Source: an uncultured Bacilli bacterium
GTDB lineage: Bacteria > Bacillota_I > Bacilli_A > RF39 > UBA660
Length of the DNA stretch: 41,588 nucleotides
Reading direction: 5' to 3'
NCBI GenBank assembly: GCA_944332265.1
Contig: CALVJQ010000012.1
Span: 1 to 41,588, forward strand
The stretch's first letter is position 1. Each line of letters opens with the position of its first letter. Shown here one piece after another: positions 1 to 7,480 of this stretch. Both the position numbers and the translations under genes were made by a program. The notes beneath the pieces are model-generated. The model ran no database searches and was not told the DNA's origin. It worked only from the letters and a program-made list of their open reading frames with translations.

Positions 1-4
1 AAAA

Positions 5-81
5 TGGTGGGCGATATAGGACTCGAACCTATGACCCCCTGCTTGTAAGGCAGGTGCTCTAACCAACTGAGCTAATCGCCC
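5..81 (-). tRNA. tRNA-Val (anticodon TAC)
   Basis: The minus strand folds as a full cloverleaf: 7-bp acceptor GGGCGAT/ATCGCCC, T-loop GGTTCGAGTCC, anticodon stem CCTGC/GCAGG with loop CTTACAA giving anticodon TAC (Val, GUA codons). The 3' CCA is encoded at 5-7. It has its own promoter at 104-132. Confidence 0.97.
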
Positions 82-103
82 ATAATTCCTCTGGACAAGT
101 CTA

Positions 104-132
104 AGTATACCAACTAATAATTTAATTGTCAA
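104..132 (-). promoter_or_regulatory. sigma-A promoter of tRNA-Val
   Basis: On the minus strand, TTGACA (127-132) is separated by 17 bp from TATACT (104-109). The predicted start lies about 16 nt before the mature tRNA 5' end at 81. Near-consensus, as usual for stable RNA genes. Confidence 0.85.
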
Positions 133-270
133 TATTTTTTTAAAACTTTATCCGATTAATTAAAAAACTTCTTTCAAAGTTATTCATATTATATAACAAT
201 ATTAAAAAAAGTCCAACATTTTTTTATATATTTTTAATATTTATACATAATATTATATAGGTGAATACTA

Positions 271-789
271 ATGAAAAAAATAAAAATTCTAAATATTGTA
301 ATAGCATTTATTTTATGCTTTCCTCTTCATTTCTTATATGATAAGTTTCCAAACTTCATAACAAGTATCATATCCCCAGTTAACGAAAGTATTTGGGAAC
401 ATATGAAATTATTATATACAAGCATTTTAATAGCTGCTTTTATTGAAATAATTATCAATTATAAATTTAAGCAAGATAAAAATAATTTGTTATTGTCTAA
501 CTTTATTAGTGCTCTTATTGCTATTCCTATCTTCTTAATTATATTTCTTCCTATCTATTATATAATTGGTGAAAATTTTATAGTTACTATAATCATCATG
601 TTAGTAAGTATTATCTTAGCCATCTTAATACCTAATTTAATCATTCCTTCAAAAAAACTTAAATTAGAAAAAATATCAATTATCTTGATTATTATTATCT
701 ATTTAATATTTGCCTATCTTACTTTTAATCCACCACATACAAATTTATTCTACGATAAAACAACTAATTCATACGGCATTTTCAAATAA
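271..789 (+). CDS. DUF6512-like polytopic membrane protein
   Basis: A 172-aa, strongly hydrophobic protein with about five predicted membrane segments. The N-terminal part carries an N-E-S-I-W-E-H-M-K-L motif (around residues 38-47) that I associate with the DUF6512 family of Firmicutes membrane proteins, whose function is unknown. Start ATG 271 is preceded by AGGTG at 259-263. It stands alone between tRNA-Val and the tRNA cluster and is followed immediately by a bidirectional hairpin terminator. Family assignment rests on motif memory; that it is a real integral membrane protein is much more certain than its family. Confidence 0.7.
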   Translation: MKKIKILNIVIAFILCFPLHFLYDKFPNFITSIISPVNESIWEHMKLLYTSILIAAFIEIIINYKFKQDKNNLLLSNFISALIAIPIFLIIFLPIYYIIGENFIVTIIIMLVSIILAILIPNLIIPSKKLKLEKISIILIIIIYLIFAYLTFNPPHTNLFYDKTTNSYGIFK

Positions 790-820
790 AAAATATCAAT
801 CCAAGATTGATATTTTATTT
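790..820. terminator. Bidirectional terminator between DUF6512-like gene and tRNA cluster
   Basis: A 12-bp perfect stem (790-801 with 805-816), 3-nt loop, T-rich tract on both sides. It would end the plus-strand gene ending at 789 and the minus-strand tRNA cluster whose last gene ends at 850. Confidence 0.85.
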
Positions 821-849
821 AAGTTCGAAACTCGAACATATAATTCAAA

Positions 850-925
<76 letters not shown>

Positions 926-928
926 ATA

Positions 929-1005
929 TGGCGGTCCGTACGGGATTCGAACCCGTGATCTTCTGCGTGACAGGCAGACGTCATAGGCCTCTAGACTAAC
1001 GGACC
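929..1005 (-). tRNA. tRNA-Asp (anticodon GTC)
   Basis: Minus-strand cloverleaf with acceptor GGTCCGT/ACGGACC, G discriminator and encoded CCA (929-931). Anticodon loop CTGTCAC gives GTC. Only 3 nt separate it from tRNA-Phe. Confidence 0.97.
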
Positions 1006-1008
1006 AAA

Positions 1009-1085
1009 TGGTTGCGGGAGCTGGATTTGAACCAACGGCCTCCGGGTTATGAGCCCGGCGAGCTACCAGACTGCTCCATCCCGCG
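1009..1085 (-). tRNA. Initiator tRNA-fMet (anticodon CAT)
   Basis: Anticodon CAT with initiator hallmarks: an unpaired first base (C1 facing A72) and three consecutive G-C pairs at the base of the anticodon stem (CCGGG/CCCGG). CCA is encoded at 1009-1011. Elongator tRNA-Met and tRNA-Ile2 would not show the C1-A72 mismatch. Confidence 0.95.
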
Positions 1086-1094
1086 ATAAATAAG

Positions 1095-1187
1095 TGGCGG
1101 AGGAAAAGGGATTCGAACCCCTGCGCCGCTCACACGACCTTCCGGTTTTCAAGACCGGTCCCTTCAACCAGACTTGGGTATTCCTCC
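1095..1187 (-). tRNA. tRNA-Ser (anticodon TGA)
   Basis: A 93-nt class II tRNA with a long variable arm. Anticodon loop CTTGAAA gives TGA (UCA codons). Acceptor GGAGGAA pairs with TTCCTCC; G discriminator and encoded CCA at 1095-1097. First gene of the Ser-fMet-Asp-Phe cluster. Confidence 0.96.
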
Positions 1188-1219
1188 ACTACACGCTTTT
1201 TTCTTTCAGCGACAAATTG

Positions 1220-1249
1220 ATTATAGCACATGATAAAAAACTATGTCAA
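1220..1249 (-). promoter_or_regulatory. sigma-A promoter of the Ser-fMet-Asp-Phe tRNA cluster
   Basis: Perfect TTGACA (1244-1249, minus strand) and perfect TATAAT (1220-1225) with an 18-bp spacer, about 33 nt upstream of tRNA-Ser. No other promoter is visible inside the cluster, so all four tRNAs are probably one transcript ending at the 790-820 terminator. Confidence 0.88.
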
Positions 1250-1329
1250 CTAAAACTTTAAAATTTAACTCTTCTCCCCTATCTTTTTTAGCAAATGAAA
1301 GGGATATCAATAAAAAAGCAAAAAAAGTA

Positions 1330-1358
1330 TTGCCAAATTAAAAAAAATGAGTTATACT
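1330..1358 (+). promoter_or_regulatory. sigma-A promoter of tRNA-Leu
   Basis: TTGCCA (1330-1335), 17-bp spacer, TATACT (1353-1358), placing the transcript start about 25 nt upstream of tRNA-Leu. Confidence 0.8.
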
Positions 1359-1389
1359 CAAATAGTCTTATAAAAAGACACAGGTGCCT

Positions 1390-1478
1390 GCCCAAGTGGC
1401 GGAATAGGTAGACGCACAGGACTTAAAATCCTGCGAGATTTAACCCTCGTGCCGGTTCAAGTCCGGCCTTGGGCACCA
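1390..1478 (+). tRNA. tRNA-Leu (anticodon TAA)
   Basis: An 89-nt class II tRNA with acceptor GCCCAAG/CTTGGGC, long variable arm, T-loop GGTTCAAGTCC and anticodon TAA in loop CTTAAAA. A discriminator and encoded CCA at 1476-1478. Confidence 0.97.
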
Positions 1479-1489
1479 TAATAAAAAAT

Positions 1490-1514
1490 AAGCAAGAAAC
1501 ATCTTGCTTTTTTT
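1490..1514. terminator. Bidirectional terminator of tRNA-Leu and the S1-domain gene
   Basis: Stem AAGCAAGA (1490-1497) with TCTTGCTT (1502-1509), loop AACA, then a run of seven T on plus; A-rich on the other side gives a T tract on minus. The stop codon of the S1-domain gene (1513) abuts it. Confidence 0.85.
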
Positions 1515-1857
1515 ATTTGTCTTTTTTATCTTTATACTCGGATATCCATATTGGAAGCTGATCTCTTAATAAAGAAAATCCATTTTTATCTTCCAACTTC
1601 TTTTTATCATCAATTCGATAATTAAAATTTTTAATACTTAATTTAATCTGTTTTTCTTCTTCATCAACCTCTATAACTTTAGCTTTTATTACCTCTCCAA
1701 GTTGAACATAATCAAAAACATTTTTTACGAACTTATCAGATATCTCAGAAATATGAACTAATCCAGTATAATCGTTATCAACTAAAAGAAAAAAACCATA
1801 TTTTTCAATCCCTGTTACTTTTCCTTTTATGATATCATCCTTTTTATACTTTAGCAT
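1513..1857 (-). CDS. S1 RNA-binding domain protein (general stress protein 13 / CvfD-like)
   Basis: About 114 aa with one S1 (OB-fold) domain in residues 5-75: G-K-V-T-G-I-E-K-Y-G-F-F, then G-L-V-H-I-S-E-I-S, and V-D-E-E-E-K-Q-I-K-L-S-I-K, the signature S1 strand order. A short charged C-terminal tail follows. Single-S1 proteins of this size in Firmicutes (YugI/GSP13, CvfD) associate with ribosomes or act in post-transcriptional regulation; the exact role here is inferred only from family. Two adjacent ATG codons exist (1860 and 1857); SD GAGGTGG at 1862-1868 leaves 1 nt to the first but 4 nt to the second, so 1857 is preferred. Divergent from nifU. Confidence 0.85.
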   Translation of the reverse strand: MLKYKKDDIIKGKVTGIEKYGFFLLVDNDYTGLVHISEISDKFVKNVFDYVQLGEVIKAKVIEVDEEEKQIKLSIKNFNYRIDDKKKLEDKNGFSLLRDQLPIWISEYKDKKDK

Positions 1858-1874
1858 CATTCCACCTCGGAAGT

Positions 1875-1922
1875 ATTATACCACAACTACTTATTTACAC
1901 CAAACAATTTATAAGATATAAT
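1875..1922. promoter_or_regulatory. Overlapping divergent promoters for the S1-domain gene and nifU
   Basis: Minus strand: TTGGTG (1898-1903), 17 bp, TATAAT (1875-1880) with an extended-10 TG at 1882-1883. Plus strand: TTTACA (1894-1899), 17 bp, TATAAT (1917-1922). The two -35 hexamers overlap by 2 bp. Both predicted starts fall at or within a few nt of the SD sequences, so leaders would be very short. Confidence 0.55.
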
Positions 1923-1938
1923 TATCTAGGTGATTGAA

Positions 1939-2178
1939 ATGACTAAAGAAGAAACAATCAACAAAATAAAAGAATTATTAGACACAATAAGACCATATTT
2001 AAACATGGATGGCGGAGATGTTGAATTTATTGAATATAAAGACAATATCGTTTATGTCAAACTAACAGGAGCATGCCAAGCTTGCTTATTTTCTGACGAT
2101 ACTATAAAAAATGGCCTTTACGAAACATTAAAAGAAGAAATTCCAGAAATAGAAGGAGTAATTAATGTAAAACTTTAA
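1939..2178 (+). CDS. NifU-like Fe-S cluster scaffold protein (YutI family)
   Basis: A 79-aa protein corresponding to the C-terminal domain of NifU. It shows M-D-G-G-D-V-E-F near residues 23-30 and the cluster-binding C-Q-A-C pair (Cys46, Cys49) in G-A-C-Q-A-C-L-F-S, where most relatives have C-x-G-C-P. Such stand-alone domains assemble or carry Fe-S clusters to cytosolic apoproteins. A GTG at 1930 is in frame, but the SD AGGTGA covers 1928-1933 and sits 5 nt before ATG 1939, so 1939 is the start. Its last codons form one arm of its own terminator. Adjacent to a YutH-like gene, as in the Bacillus yutI-yutH neighbourhood. Confidence 0.93.
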   Translation: MTKEETINKIKELLDTIRPYLNMDGGDVEFIEYKDNIVYVKLTGACQACLFSDDTIKNGLYETLKEEIPEIEGVINVKL

Positions 2179-2191
2179 TTACTCTTTTTTT
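2156..2191 (+). terminator. Terminator of nifU built into the coding end
   Basis: GAGTAATTA (2156-2164) pairs perfectly with TAATTACTC (2176-2184) around an 11-nt loop and is followed by seven T. The left arm is the last codons of nifU, the right arm holds its stop codon and the stop codon of the convergent gene (2179-2181), so the two genes end with no gap. Confidence 0.75.
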
Positions 2192-3024
2192 ATCCAAGAA
2201 AAAACATATATTCTAAATACTTTCTCTATTTTAGCTAAATACATTTCATAATCTTTAATTTCATTAACTATTTTTACTAAATCATGTTCATGAACACCAT
2301 CTATTAAAATATTTTCTACTTCATGAAAATATTTAAATGGAAAAGTCATTCTAACAAACAGATACGTATAATCATTTTTATTCTTTATATTACTAATAAG
2401 CTCATATAATAAATCATAATTATTAGTTAATCTTATATAAGCAATATAATCTTTCAAATAATAATCAAAACATATATTTAAAGGATTATAAAAATCAATA
2501 GTTGATAAACTATATAAAGAACGATGAGAAACACTTAAAATAAGATTATTTTTATTAAAATTCCTTTTAAAATAAGATATTAAAATTTCTGCAATACCCA
2601 AAAAATAATCAAAACTATTATTTATTAATTTATTACTTGATATTTCAGCTAATTGTTTTTCTAAATAATCTATTTTATTCTCCCAAAATTGATCCATTGT
2701 TAAATAATTATTATTAATTTTATCAATTGTTATATTTTTTAACTTATTTAAATCATATAATGATATATCTTCTATCATTATATTTAATCTTAATAAAATA
2801 AATCCTGAAGAAAGTATTTTATTATATTTATTATAAACAAAACTATGTAATTTTAAATTCGAATATCTAACTATTAAACTTTCTAAATAATGTAAATATT
2901 CCTCTGTGTATTCACATTCTACTAAATAAAAATTAATACCATCAATTTGAAAAATAATACCATTATTATACTCTTTATATTGTAAAATATTAATATTATA
3001 AAATGAATTTAATAAGTCTTTCAT
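2179..3024 (-). CDS. YutH/CotS-like protein (distant spore-coat kinase-fold candidate)
   Basis: A 281-aa protein with no signal peptide or membrane segment. I see W-E-N-K-I-D-Y-L-E-K-Q in the middle and, later, H-R-S-L followed by N-P-L-N-I-C-F-D-Y-Y-L-K-D-Y-I-A-Y-I-R, which resembles the H-x-S-L / D-P-...-I-D-...-R-D-x-A-E-Y-I-R part of the CotS/YutH family (aminoglycoside-phosphotransferase fold, spore coat associated). It is shorter than Bacillus YutH and the kinase catalytic loop is not convincing, so it may be a pseudokinase. Position supports the call: next to a NifU-like gene and near yutD, as in Bacillus. No clear SD precedes ATG 3024. An unrelated lineage-specific protein remains possible. 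Confidence 0.5.
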   Translation of the reverse strand: MKDLLNSFYNINILQYKEYNNGIIFQIDGINFYLVECEYTEEYLHYLESLIVRYSNLKLHSFVYNKYNKILSSGFILLRLNIMIEDISLYDLNKLKNITIDKINNNYLTMDQFWENKIDYLEKQLAEISSNKLINNSFDYFLGIAEILISYFKRNFNKNNLILSVSHRSLYSLSTIDFYNPLNICFDYYLKDYIAYIRLTNNYDLLYELISNIKNKNDYTYLFVRMTFPFKYFHEVENILIDGVHEHDLVKIVNEIKDYEMYLAKIEKVFRIYVFSWIKKE

Positions 3025-3033
3025 ACTAAAATA

Positions 3034-3067
3034 TATGAAAAAAACTTCCGTTTATAACAGAAGTTTT
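3034..3067 (-). terminator. Terminator of the DUF1292-like Q/N-rich gene
   Basis: 12-bp stem (3041-3052 with 3056-3067, one G-T pair), 3-nt loop, then seven T on the minus strand. The right arm overlaps the stop codon of the gene ending at 3066. Confidence 0.85.
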
Positions 3068-4484
3068 ATTTATCGTTATCAGCAGATACAATCATCGGTC
3101 CATTAATTACTGGTGCCGGTCCCCCTACTATGGTTCCTTGTCCTTGAGGCATCATTCCTAATGGAGCATAATTTTGTTGAATAGCAACTCCTTGTTGCAT
3201 CATATTATTTGGAACTTGATTCATACCTTGTGAATTTAACATATTTTCTCTTTGTTGCAACATTTCCTCACGTGCTTTAAGCTCTGCTTCTTTAGCATAT
3301 AAGTCACGGTAAACTTTTTCTTGAATTGTTTGAACAAGGTTCTTAACCCCTTCCATAAACATTTCTTGAGCACCAGCTACTACTTCATCTAAAGTGGCAT
3401 TTGGTGCAAAAGGGATCGAATTTGTCTTTGTTTGTTCTACAACATTAGATTCCTGAACTTCTTGAGCTATTTGTGAAGTAGGAACAACTTGTGTCGGTTC
3501 TACAACTTGTACACCACTTATAGGTGGCAATGGATTAGTTCCTAAATTGTCAAGAGTAGGAGATGCAACAGTACTAGGAACAACTTGTGAAGACACATTA
3601 CCCATATTATTTACCGGCATTGTTTGTTGAACTGGATTTTCTACTACTGGTGTTTGAGTAATGACTGGTTGTGGTCCTGTTTGATTTAAAGTTTGATTAA
3701 CAGGAGCACTATTAATATTTTCAACTGGGTTAACAGGTTGAACTATCGGTTGATTAACTGCTCCATTAACCGAAACAGGAGTATTTAAATTAGAATCATT
3801 TGGCATAACCCCATTTACTGGTGGAATATTAGCCACATTCGGTTGCATAACTGGTTGATTATTAGCAATAACCGGCTCACTAGGAACACTTTGTCCTCCT
3901 TGAACCTCTGCTATACCAGGAATAACCTCATTATCATCATTTACATTATTATTAGCTTCAGGAAAAATTGAACTAGGTTGAATTGGTGGTTGTATACTAG
4001 GTTGATTATTAATATTATTAGTTCCAACTCCTTGTTGATTTAAATTATCTTGATTAACTCCATTATTTGGTACTACATTAGCTCCCCCAACTGGATTAGA
4101 ATCAACACTTCCTGTTTTAGGAGCATTAGCATAATTATCTATCATTTGTTTAGATGCCGAAGCACTAACTGAAATATCTCTTGAATATTGTCCTGCTGCT
4201 TTAATATTTTCAATAGCAGGTAAATACTGATAAGAGCCTACGTTACCAGAAATAATTGCACGCATTATTGTTTTAATAGAAGACCACTCATCATCAGTTG
4301 CAACTCTCTGTAAATTGCCATCAACAATTTCACTCACATGCAAAACAGTGAGTCCATGAGGATCCACAGCATTTTCAGTAGTTATAATATATCTTTTTCC
4401 TATTTCAGGAATCATAAAAACAGAAACTATATTTGATATTAAAGTTTCACCAGATTCCTTCAATATTGAGATCTTCTCTGGCAT
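3066..4484 (-). CDS. DUF1292-like domain protein with long N/Q/P/V-rich disordered region
   Basis: A 472-aa protein in three parts. Residues 1-100 look like a small beta-rich domain (I-P-E-I-G-K-R-Y-I-I-T-T-E), reminiscent of the DUF1292/YrzB fold. Residues about 115-350 are low complexity, rich in Asn, Gln, Pro and Val with repeated P-V-x-x-N-Q style units. Residues about 360-420 are a predicted coiled coil (A-K-E-A-E-L-K-A-R-E-E-M-L-Q-Q-R-E), followed by another Q/M/P-rich tail. No signal peptide or TM, so cytosolic. Its composition is strikingly like the tails of CpaF and of the wall hydrolase in the 16-36 kb block. It is transcribed from its own promoter (4511-4539). Function unknown. Confidence 0.7.
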   Translation of the reverse strand: MPEKISILKESGETLISNIVSVFMIPEIGKRYIITTENAVDPHGLTVLHVSEIVDGNLQRVATDDEWSSIKTIMRAIISGNVGSYQYLPAIENIKAAGQYSRDISVSASASKQMIDNYANAPKTGSVDSNPVGGANVVPNNGVNQDNLNQQGVGTNNINNQPSIQPPIQPSSIFPEANNNVNDDNEVIPGIAEVQGGQSVPSEPVIANNQPVMQPNVANIPPVNGVMPNDSNLNTPVSVNGAVNQPIVQPVNPVENINSAPVNQTLNQTGPQPVITQTPVVENPVQQTMPVNNMGNVSSQVVPSTVASPTLDNLGTNPLPPISGVQVVEPTQVVPTSQIAQEVQESNVVEQTKTNSIPFAPNATLDEVVAGAQEMFMEGVKNLVQTIQEKVYRDLYAKEAELKAREEMLQQRENMLNSQGMNQVPNNMMQQGVAIQQNYAPLGMMPQGQGTIVGGPAPVINGPMIVSADNDK

Positions 4485-4510
4485 TGCAATCCCTCTCTAT
4501 TCTATTTCTA

Positions 4511-4539
4511 ATTATAGCAAATCACACTTCATTTTTCAA
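4511..4539 (-). promoter_or_regulatory. sigma-A promoter of the DUF1292-like gene
   Basis: Minus strand TTGAAA (4534-4539), 17-bp spacer, perfect TATAAT (4511-4516). The -35 overlaps the stop codon of the yutD gene (4536). Confidence 0.8.
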
Positions 4540-4817
4540 TTATTTTTTCTTTTCAACTCAAACCAGCGACATCCATAAGCACAATTAACTTCTATATATC
4601 GTTTTAAATTAGCAATATCATTAATTTTTTTACATTTCTTATTATTACTATCATAAAAACCTTTTAATCTAACTTTACCATAAGCCCAATCACCAACAAT
4701 ATAATCAAACTCATCAAAATAATCAGTAATTTTTTCACTTAAAACATCTTTATCTATTGCATCATTAACATTTTCTAAAATATCATATTTAACATTATTA
4801 ATAGTTATTTCCTTCAT
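4536..4817 (-). CDS. yutD: YutD family protein (DUF1027)
   Basis: A 93-aa cytosolic protein with the YutD signature: F-D-Y-I-V-G-D-W-A-Y-G-K-V-R-L-K-G-F-Y in the middle and C-A-Y-G-C-R-W-F-E-L near the C-terminus (relatives have C-x-x-G-C-x-Y-F). Widely conserved in Bacilli; the biochemical role is not established as far as I know. It lies 5 nt downstream of the unknown gene at 4823-5341 and in the same run as yunB, matching the Bacillus yutD-yunB neighbourhood. Confidence 0.92.
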   Translation of the reverse strand: MKEITINNVKYDILENVNDAIDKDVLSEKITDYFDEFDYIVGDWAYGKVRLKGFYDSNNKKCKKINDIANLKRYIEVNCAYGCRWFELKRKNN

Positions 4818-4822
4818 ACCAT

Positions 4823-5341
4823 CTACCCCACTACTATATTTTGCTTTTTAGCATATTCATCTATTTCATATGGATCATAAGCAAGTAATACTGCCGTACT
4901 CTTACGATAAAAATCTCTACTATTAGCCGTAAATAATAAATCATAAAATTCTTTTATTATATTATTATCTATAGCTTGAATACTCCTTTTTTGCACTATC
5001 ATATCAATTAAATATTTTTGCACCATATCAAAATACTTATTTTTCTTTTTTATACTCTTCTTTTGCTGACGTAAATCAAAATTATAATATTTATCTAAAG
5101 TAATAATAAAAGCATCATAATCATTTTTAGCAAAACCATACTTCATAATTAAACTTTCCCATAAAGTTAAATCTTTTAAATTATAAACTGTAATTAATTC
5201 TTCACCATAAATTAAAACTAACATTCTAATAACAACACAAAGAAATTTATTATAATCTAAAGATTCTTTTTTATTCTTAGATAAATTATATAATTTCATT
5301 GCCTCATCTAATGCTTTACTAACAAAAATACTATCTTGCAT
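4823..5341 (-). CDS. Hypothetical cytosolic protein between yutD and yunB
   Basis: I do not recognise this protein. It is 172 aa, mostly alpha-helical by composition, with a Lys-rich segment near the middle (K-K-S-I-K-K-K-N-K) and conserved-looking aromatic residues at the end (N-S-R-D-F-Y-R-K-S). No signal peptide, TM segment or metal motif is visible. The open frame extends upstream to 5374, but SD AGGTGG (5346-5351) sits 4 nt before ATG 5341, which I take as the start. It is probably co-transcribed with yutD. Confidence 0.75.
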   Translation of the reverse strand: MQDSIFVSKALDEAMKLYNLSKNKKESLDYNKFLCVVIRMLVLIYGEELITVYNLKDLTLWESLIMKYGFAKNDYDAFIITLDKYYNFDLRQQKKSIKKKNKYFDMVQKYLIDMIVQKRSIQAIDNNIIKEFYDLLFTANSRDFYRKSTAVLLAYDPYEIDEYAKKQNIVVG

Positions 5342-5384
5342 AAAACCACCTACTATATATAAATAGTACCACAAAAAGACTTAA

Positions 5385-6092
5385 TTAACTAGAGATAATT
5401 GCACTACTCTTTTCAATTGTATCACCATAATAAATTGGAATATTTCCAATAATTACCTTAGATGCAATTATTATTTCGTAAGTATTTCCAAATTCTTTTT
5501 CTTTATATGGTACAACAAGCTGATTTTTTGTCGTTATAACAACATATAATTCCATTAATAAATTATTAATTCCATAATTAGAGACTTTTGTTTTAAATCC
5601 CATATTAACACTACTCATTAATTTTATTTTACAAGGAACTTTAAACCCCATATTTTCTAAAAAAATATTATTACTGCCCATTCCAGATGGTATAAATAAA
5701 ACTTTTTTTTGCTTATCAAAACCATCCATCTTAATATTTATTTTATCAATATCTTTATATAAATTAGTCATTCCCTTACTTAAATACTCATAAGCTTTAC
5801 TAAAATTATAATCTACTGCAATAATCTCATCATTCTCATTCTTTTGCATATTTATTATATTCATTATATCTTCATTAACTAAAGTATCTAAACTAAACAT
5901 ATTAAATATATAATCATAGATACTTTTATTAACATTATATATTACAATATTCTCTATTTTAGGTCTTATCTTCATATTAAAAAATAATAATAATATGAAT
6001 ACAAAAAAAGCAATTAAAGAAACAATTACTAAAAAATTATTTTTAATATATTTCTTTTTAAAAATAAATTTTCTATTTTTATGTAAAATCAT
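5385..6092 (-). CDS. yunB: Sporulation protein YunB
   Basis: A 235-aa protein with one N-terminal TM segment (about residues 19-40) and an extracytoplasmic domain. The C-terminal two thirds match the YunB pattern: short V-S-N-Y-G-I-N-N-L-L-M-E-L-Y-V, then V-V-P-Y-K-E-K, then I-I-G-N-I-P-I-Y-Y near the end (family: Y-G-I-N-N-...-E-V-Y..., ...G-x-V-P-x-Y-Y). In Bacillus subtilis yunB is expressed in the mother cell and contributes to sporulation. No strong SD is visible before ATG 6092. Confidence 0.88.
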   Translation of the reverse strand: MILHKNRKFIFKKKYIKNNFLVIVSLIAFFVFILLLFFNMKIRPKIENIVIYNVNKSIYDYIFNMFSLDTLVNEDIMNIINMQKNENDEIIAVDYNFSKAYEYLSKGMTNLYKDIDKINIKMDGFDKQKKVLFIPSGMGSNNIFLENMGFKVPCKIKLMSSVNMGFKTKVSNYGINNLLMELYVVITTKNQLVVPYKEKEFGNTYEIIIASKVIIGNIPIYYGDTIEKSSAIISS

Positions 6093-6105
6093 AATATATT
6101 ATATG

Positions 6106-6134
6106 AAAAAAAAAGAACTATATTAAAATAGTCC
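6106..6134 (-). terminator. Terminator of the tail-anchored acidic protein gene
   Basis: 7-bp stem (6115-6121 with 6128-6134, one G-T pair) followed on the minus strand by nine T. It overlaps the stop codon at 6123. Confidence 0.7.
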
Positions 6135-7118
6135 TAATCCTAAATATTTATTTGCTAAAACAACTAAAGCGACAATAAAAATTATTATTATAGTAAAAAT
6201 CAAAATTCTAATAATTATCTTAGTAATATGCATATCTTCTTTTAAATCATTAAAATCATCAAAATCACTTTGAGTAAAAGTTGTCGTATTACCTACAAAA
6301 GAATTATCAATATTCGTAATCTTACCATCTTTCTTATTTTTCTTTTCCTTATCTAAAGATATTTCTTCAGTCTCCGTTTTTTCATCATTTACAACTACAG
6401 GTTCTTTTTCTATTCCTAAAGTATTTCCTTTTATTATTCTTTCATTTTCTGAATCAGCTGCTTCTAATTCTTCGCTTAACATTCCCATAACTTTAGTTGA
6501 TTCATCATCTCCACGTAAATCACTTAAAATATCTAAAGGATCCATCTCTCCTGTAACTTCTAACTTACTTTCGTTTTCAATCATCTCTTTTGCTGTAATA
6601 GTATCTATTAAATCATGTAATTTTTTTTCGTTTTCCGAATCAGCCACAACTGGTGTTTTATCATCACGATGTTCTTTCGAATCATTATCTTCAATTTCTT
6701 CTTCGTCTTCTATTATATCTAAACTCTTCAAAATATCATATTGTGTATTTCTAATCTTTTTCAAACGATCTTCTTCATAGTTTACTTCTTTTTTCTCTTT
6801 AGCTTTTTCCAAAATTGAATTTATATCATATTCCCTTGTTTCATCCAAATGAATTTCAGGTAATTGCATTTCTTTAGTATCACCAAAACTCTTTTTACGT
6901 GGATGTTCATGATATTTTTTATCTAAAATATTTTTTATATCATTTATATTTATATTATCAGTGTTGTTTCCAATAACAGATACATTACTATTTAAGTCAA
7001 AATCTTCCAATTCCAAATTACTTACTTCTTTATATAACTTTTCATTTCTTTTTACACGTGAAGAAGAAATAGTCTCTTCTACTTCGCCATCATAATATTT
7101 ATCCATTCTCGATTGCAT
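6123..7118 (-). CDS. Acidic, probably tail-anchored membrane protein of unknown function
   Basis: About 331 aa: a long, highly charged, Glu/Asp/Lys-rich soluble part with mostly predicted disorder or coiled coil, and one very hydrophobic segment at the extreme C-terminus (last 35 residues, ending K-Y-L-G-L-G-L-F). With no N-terminal signal this topology suggests a cytosolic domain anchored by its tail. A GTG at 7127 is in frame, but SD AGGAAG stands 8 nt before ATG 7118, preferred here. Located upstream of yunB but separated from it by a terminator. I recognise no family; similar proteins may act as scaffolds for division or secretion machinery, which is speculation. Confidence 0.7.
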   Translation of the reverse strand: MQSRMDKYYDGEVEETISSSRVKRNEKLYKEVSNLELEDFDLNSNVSVIGNNTDNININDIKNILDKKYHEHPRKKSFGDTKEMQLPEIHLDETREYDINSILEKAKEKKEVNYEEDRLKKIRNTQYDILKSLDIIEDEEEIEDNDSKEHRDDKTPVVADSENEKKLHDLIDTITAKEMIENESKLEVTGEMDPLDILSDLRGDDESTKVMGMLSEELEAADSENERIIKGNTLGIEKEPVVVNDEKTETEEISLDKEKKNKKDGKITNIDNSFVGNTTTFTQSDFDDFNDLKEDMHITKIIIRILIFTIIIIFIVALVVLANKYLGLGLF

Positions 7119-7228
7119 AAACAGCACTTCCTATCATCTATAATAATACCATAATTAATCTTTTTTTTAAAATATTTTATTTGCATTTTTACATCATAGT
7201 TGTTATTATTTATAAAGGAGGCAAAAAT

Positions 7229-7453
7229 ATGATAAAAGTTGATGAAACTAAATGTATTGGTTGCGGAGCATGTGTTGCAATCGATAGTGAACATTTTGAT
7301 TTTGATGAAAATGGTTTATCTAAAGTAATATCTCAAGATATGACTAATTTTAGTGCTGATGTAGTTGACTCATGTCCAGTAGGTGCTATTAGTGTTGAGA
7401 ATACTGAAAATAATACGACAGAAAATACAGAAAGTGCAGAAAATGCTGCATAA
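7229..7453 (+). CDS. fer: [4Fe-4S] ferredoxin
   Basis: A 74-aa electron carrier with one cluster-binding set: Cys9, Cys12, Cys15 in K-C-I-G-C-G-A-C and Cys49 in D-S-C-P-V-G-A-I. This is the Bacillus-type single-cluster ferredoxin. The last 17 residues are a repetitive N-T-E-N/T-E-S-A tail not needed for the fold. A strong SD AAGGAGG (7215-7221) lies 7 nt before ATG 7229; the longer frame from 7181 is rejected. Likely partners are ferredoxin-dependent reductases elsewhere in the genome. Confidence 0.95.
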   Translation: MIKVDETKCIGCGACVAIDSEHFDFDENGLSKVISQDMTNFSADVVDSCPVGAISVENTENNTTENTESAENAA

Positions 7454-7480
7454 AAAAATGGATTATCAAATCCATTTTTT
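7452..7480. terminator. Bidirectional terminator between fer and rluB
   Basis: Stem AAAAAATGGATT/AATCCATTTTTT around loop ATCA. It touches the stop codons of both convergent genes (7453 and 7479). Confidence 0.9.

Noticed and set aside
1930..1938. GTG 1930 as the nifU start
   Set aside because: It lies inside the SD AGGTGA; ATG 1939 has proper spacing.
7079..7294. Minus-strand 71-aa Cys-rich open frame over the ferredoxin start
   Set aside because: Antisense to the ferredoxin Cys codons and overlapping the 6123-7118 gene start; no SD.
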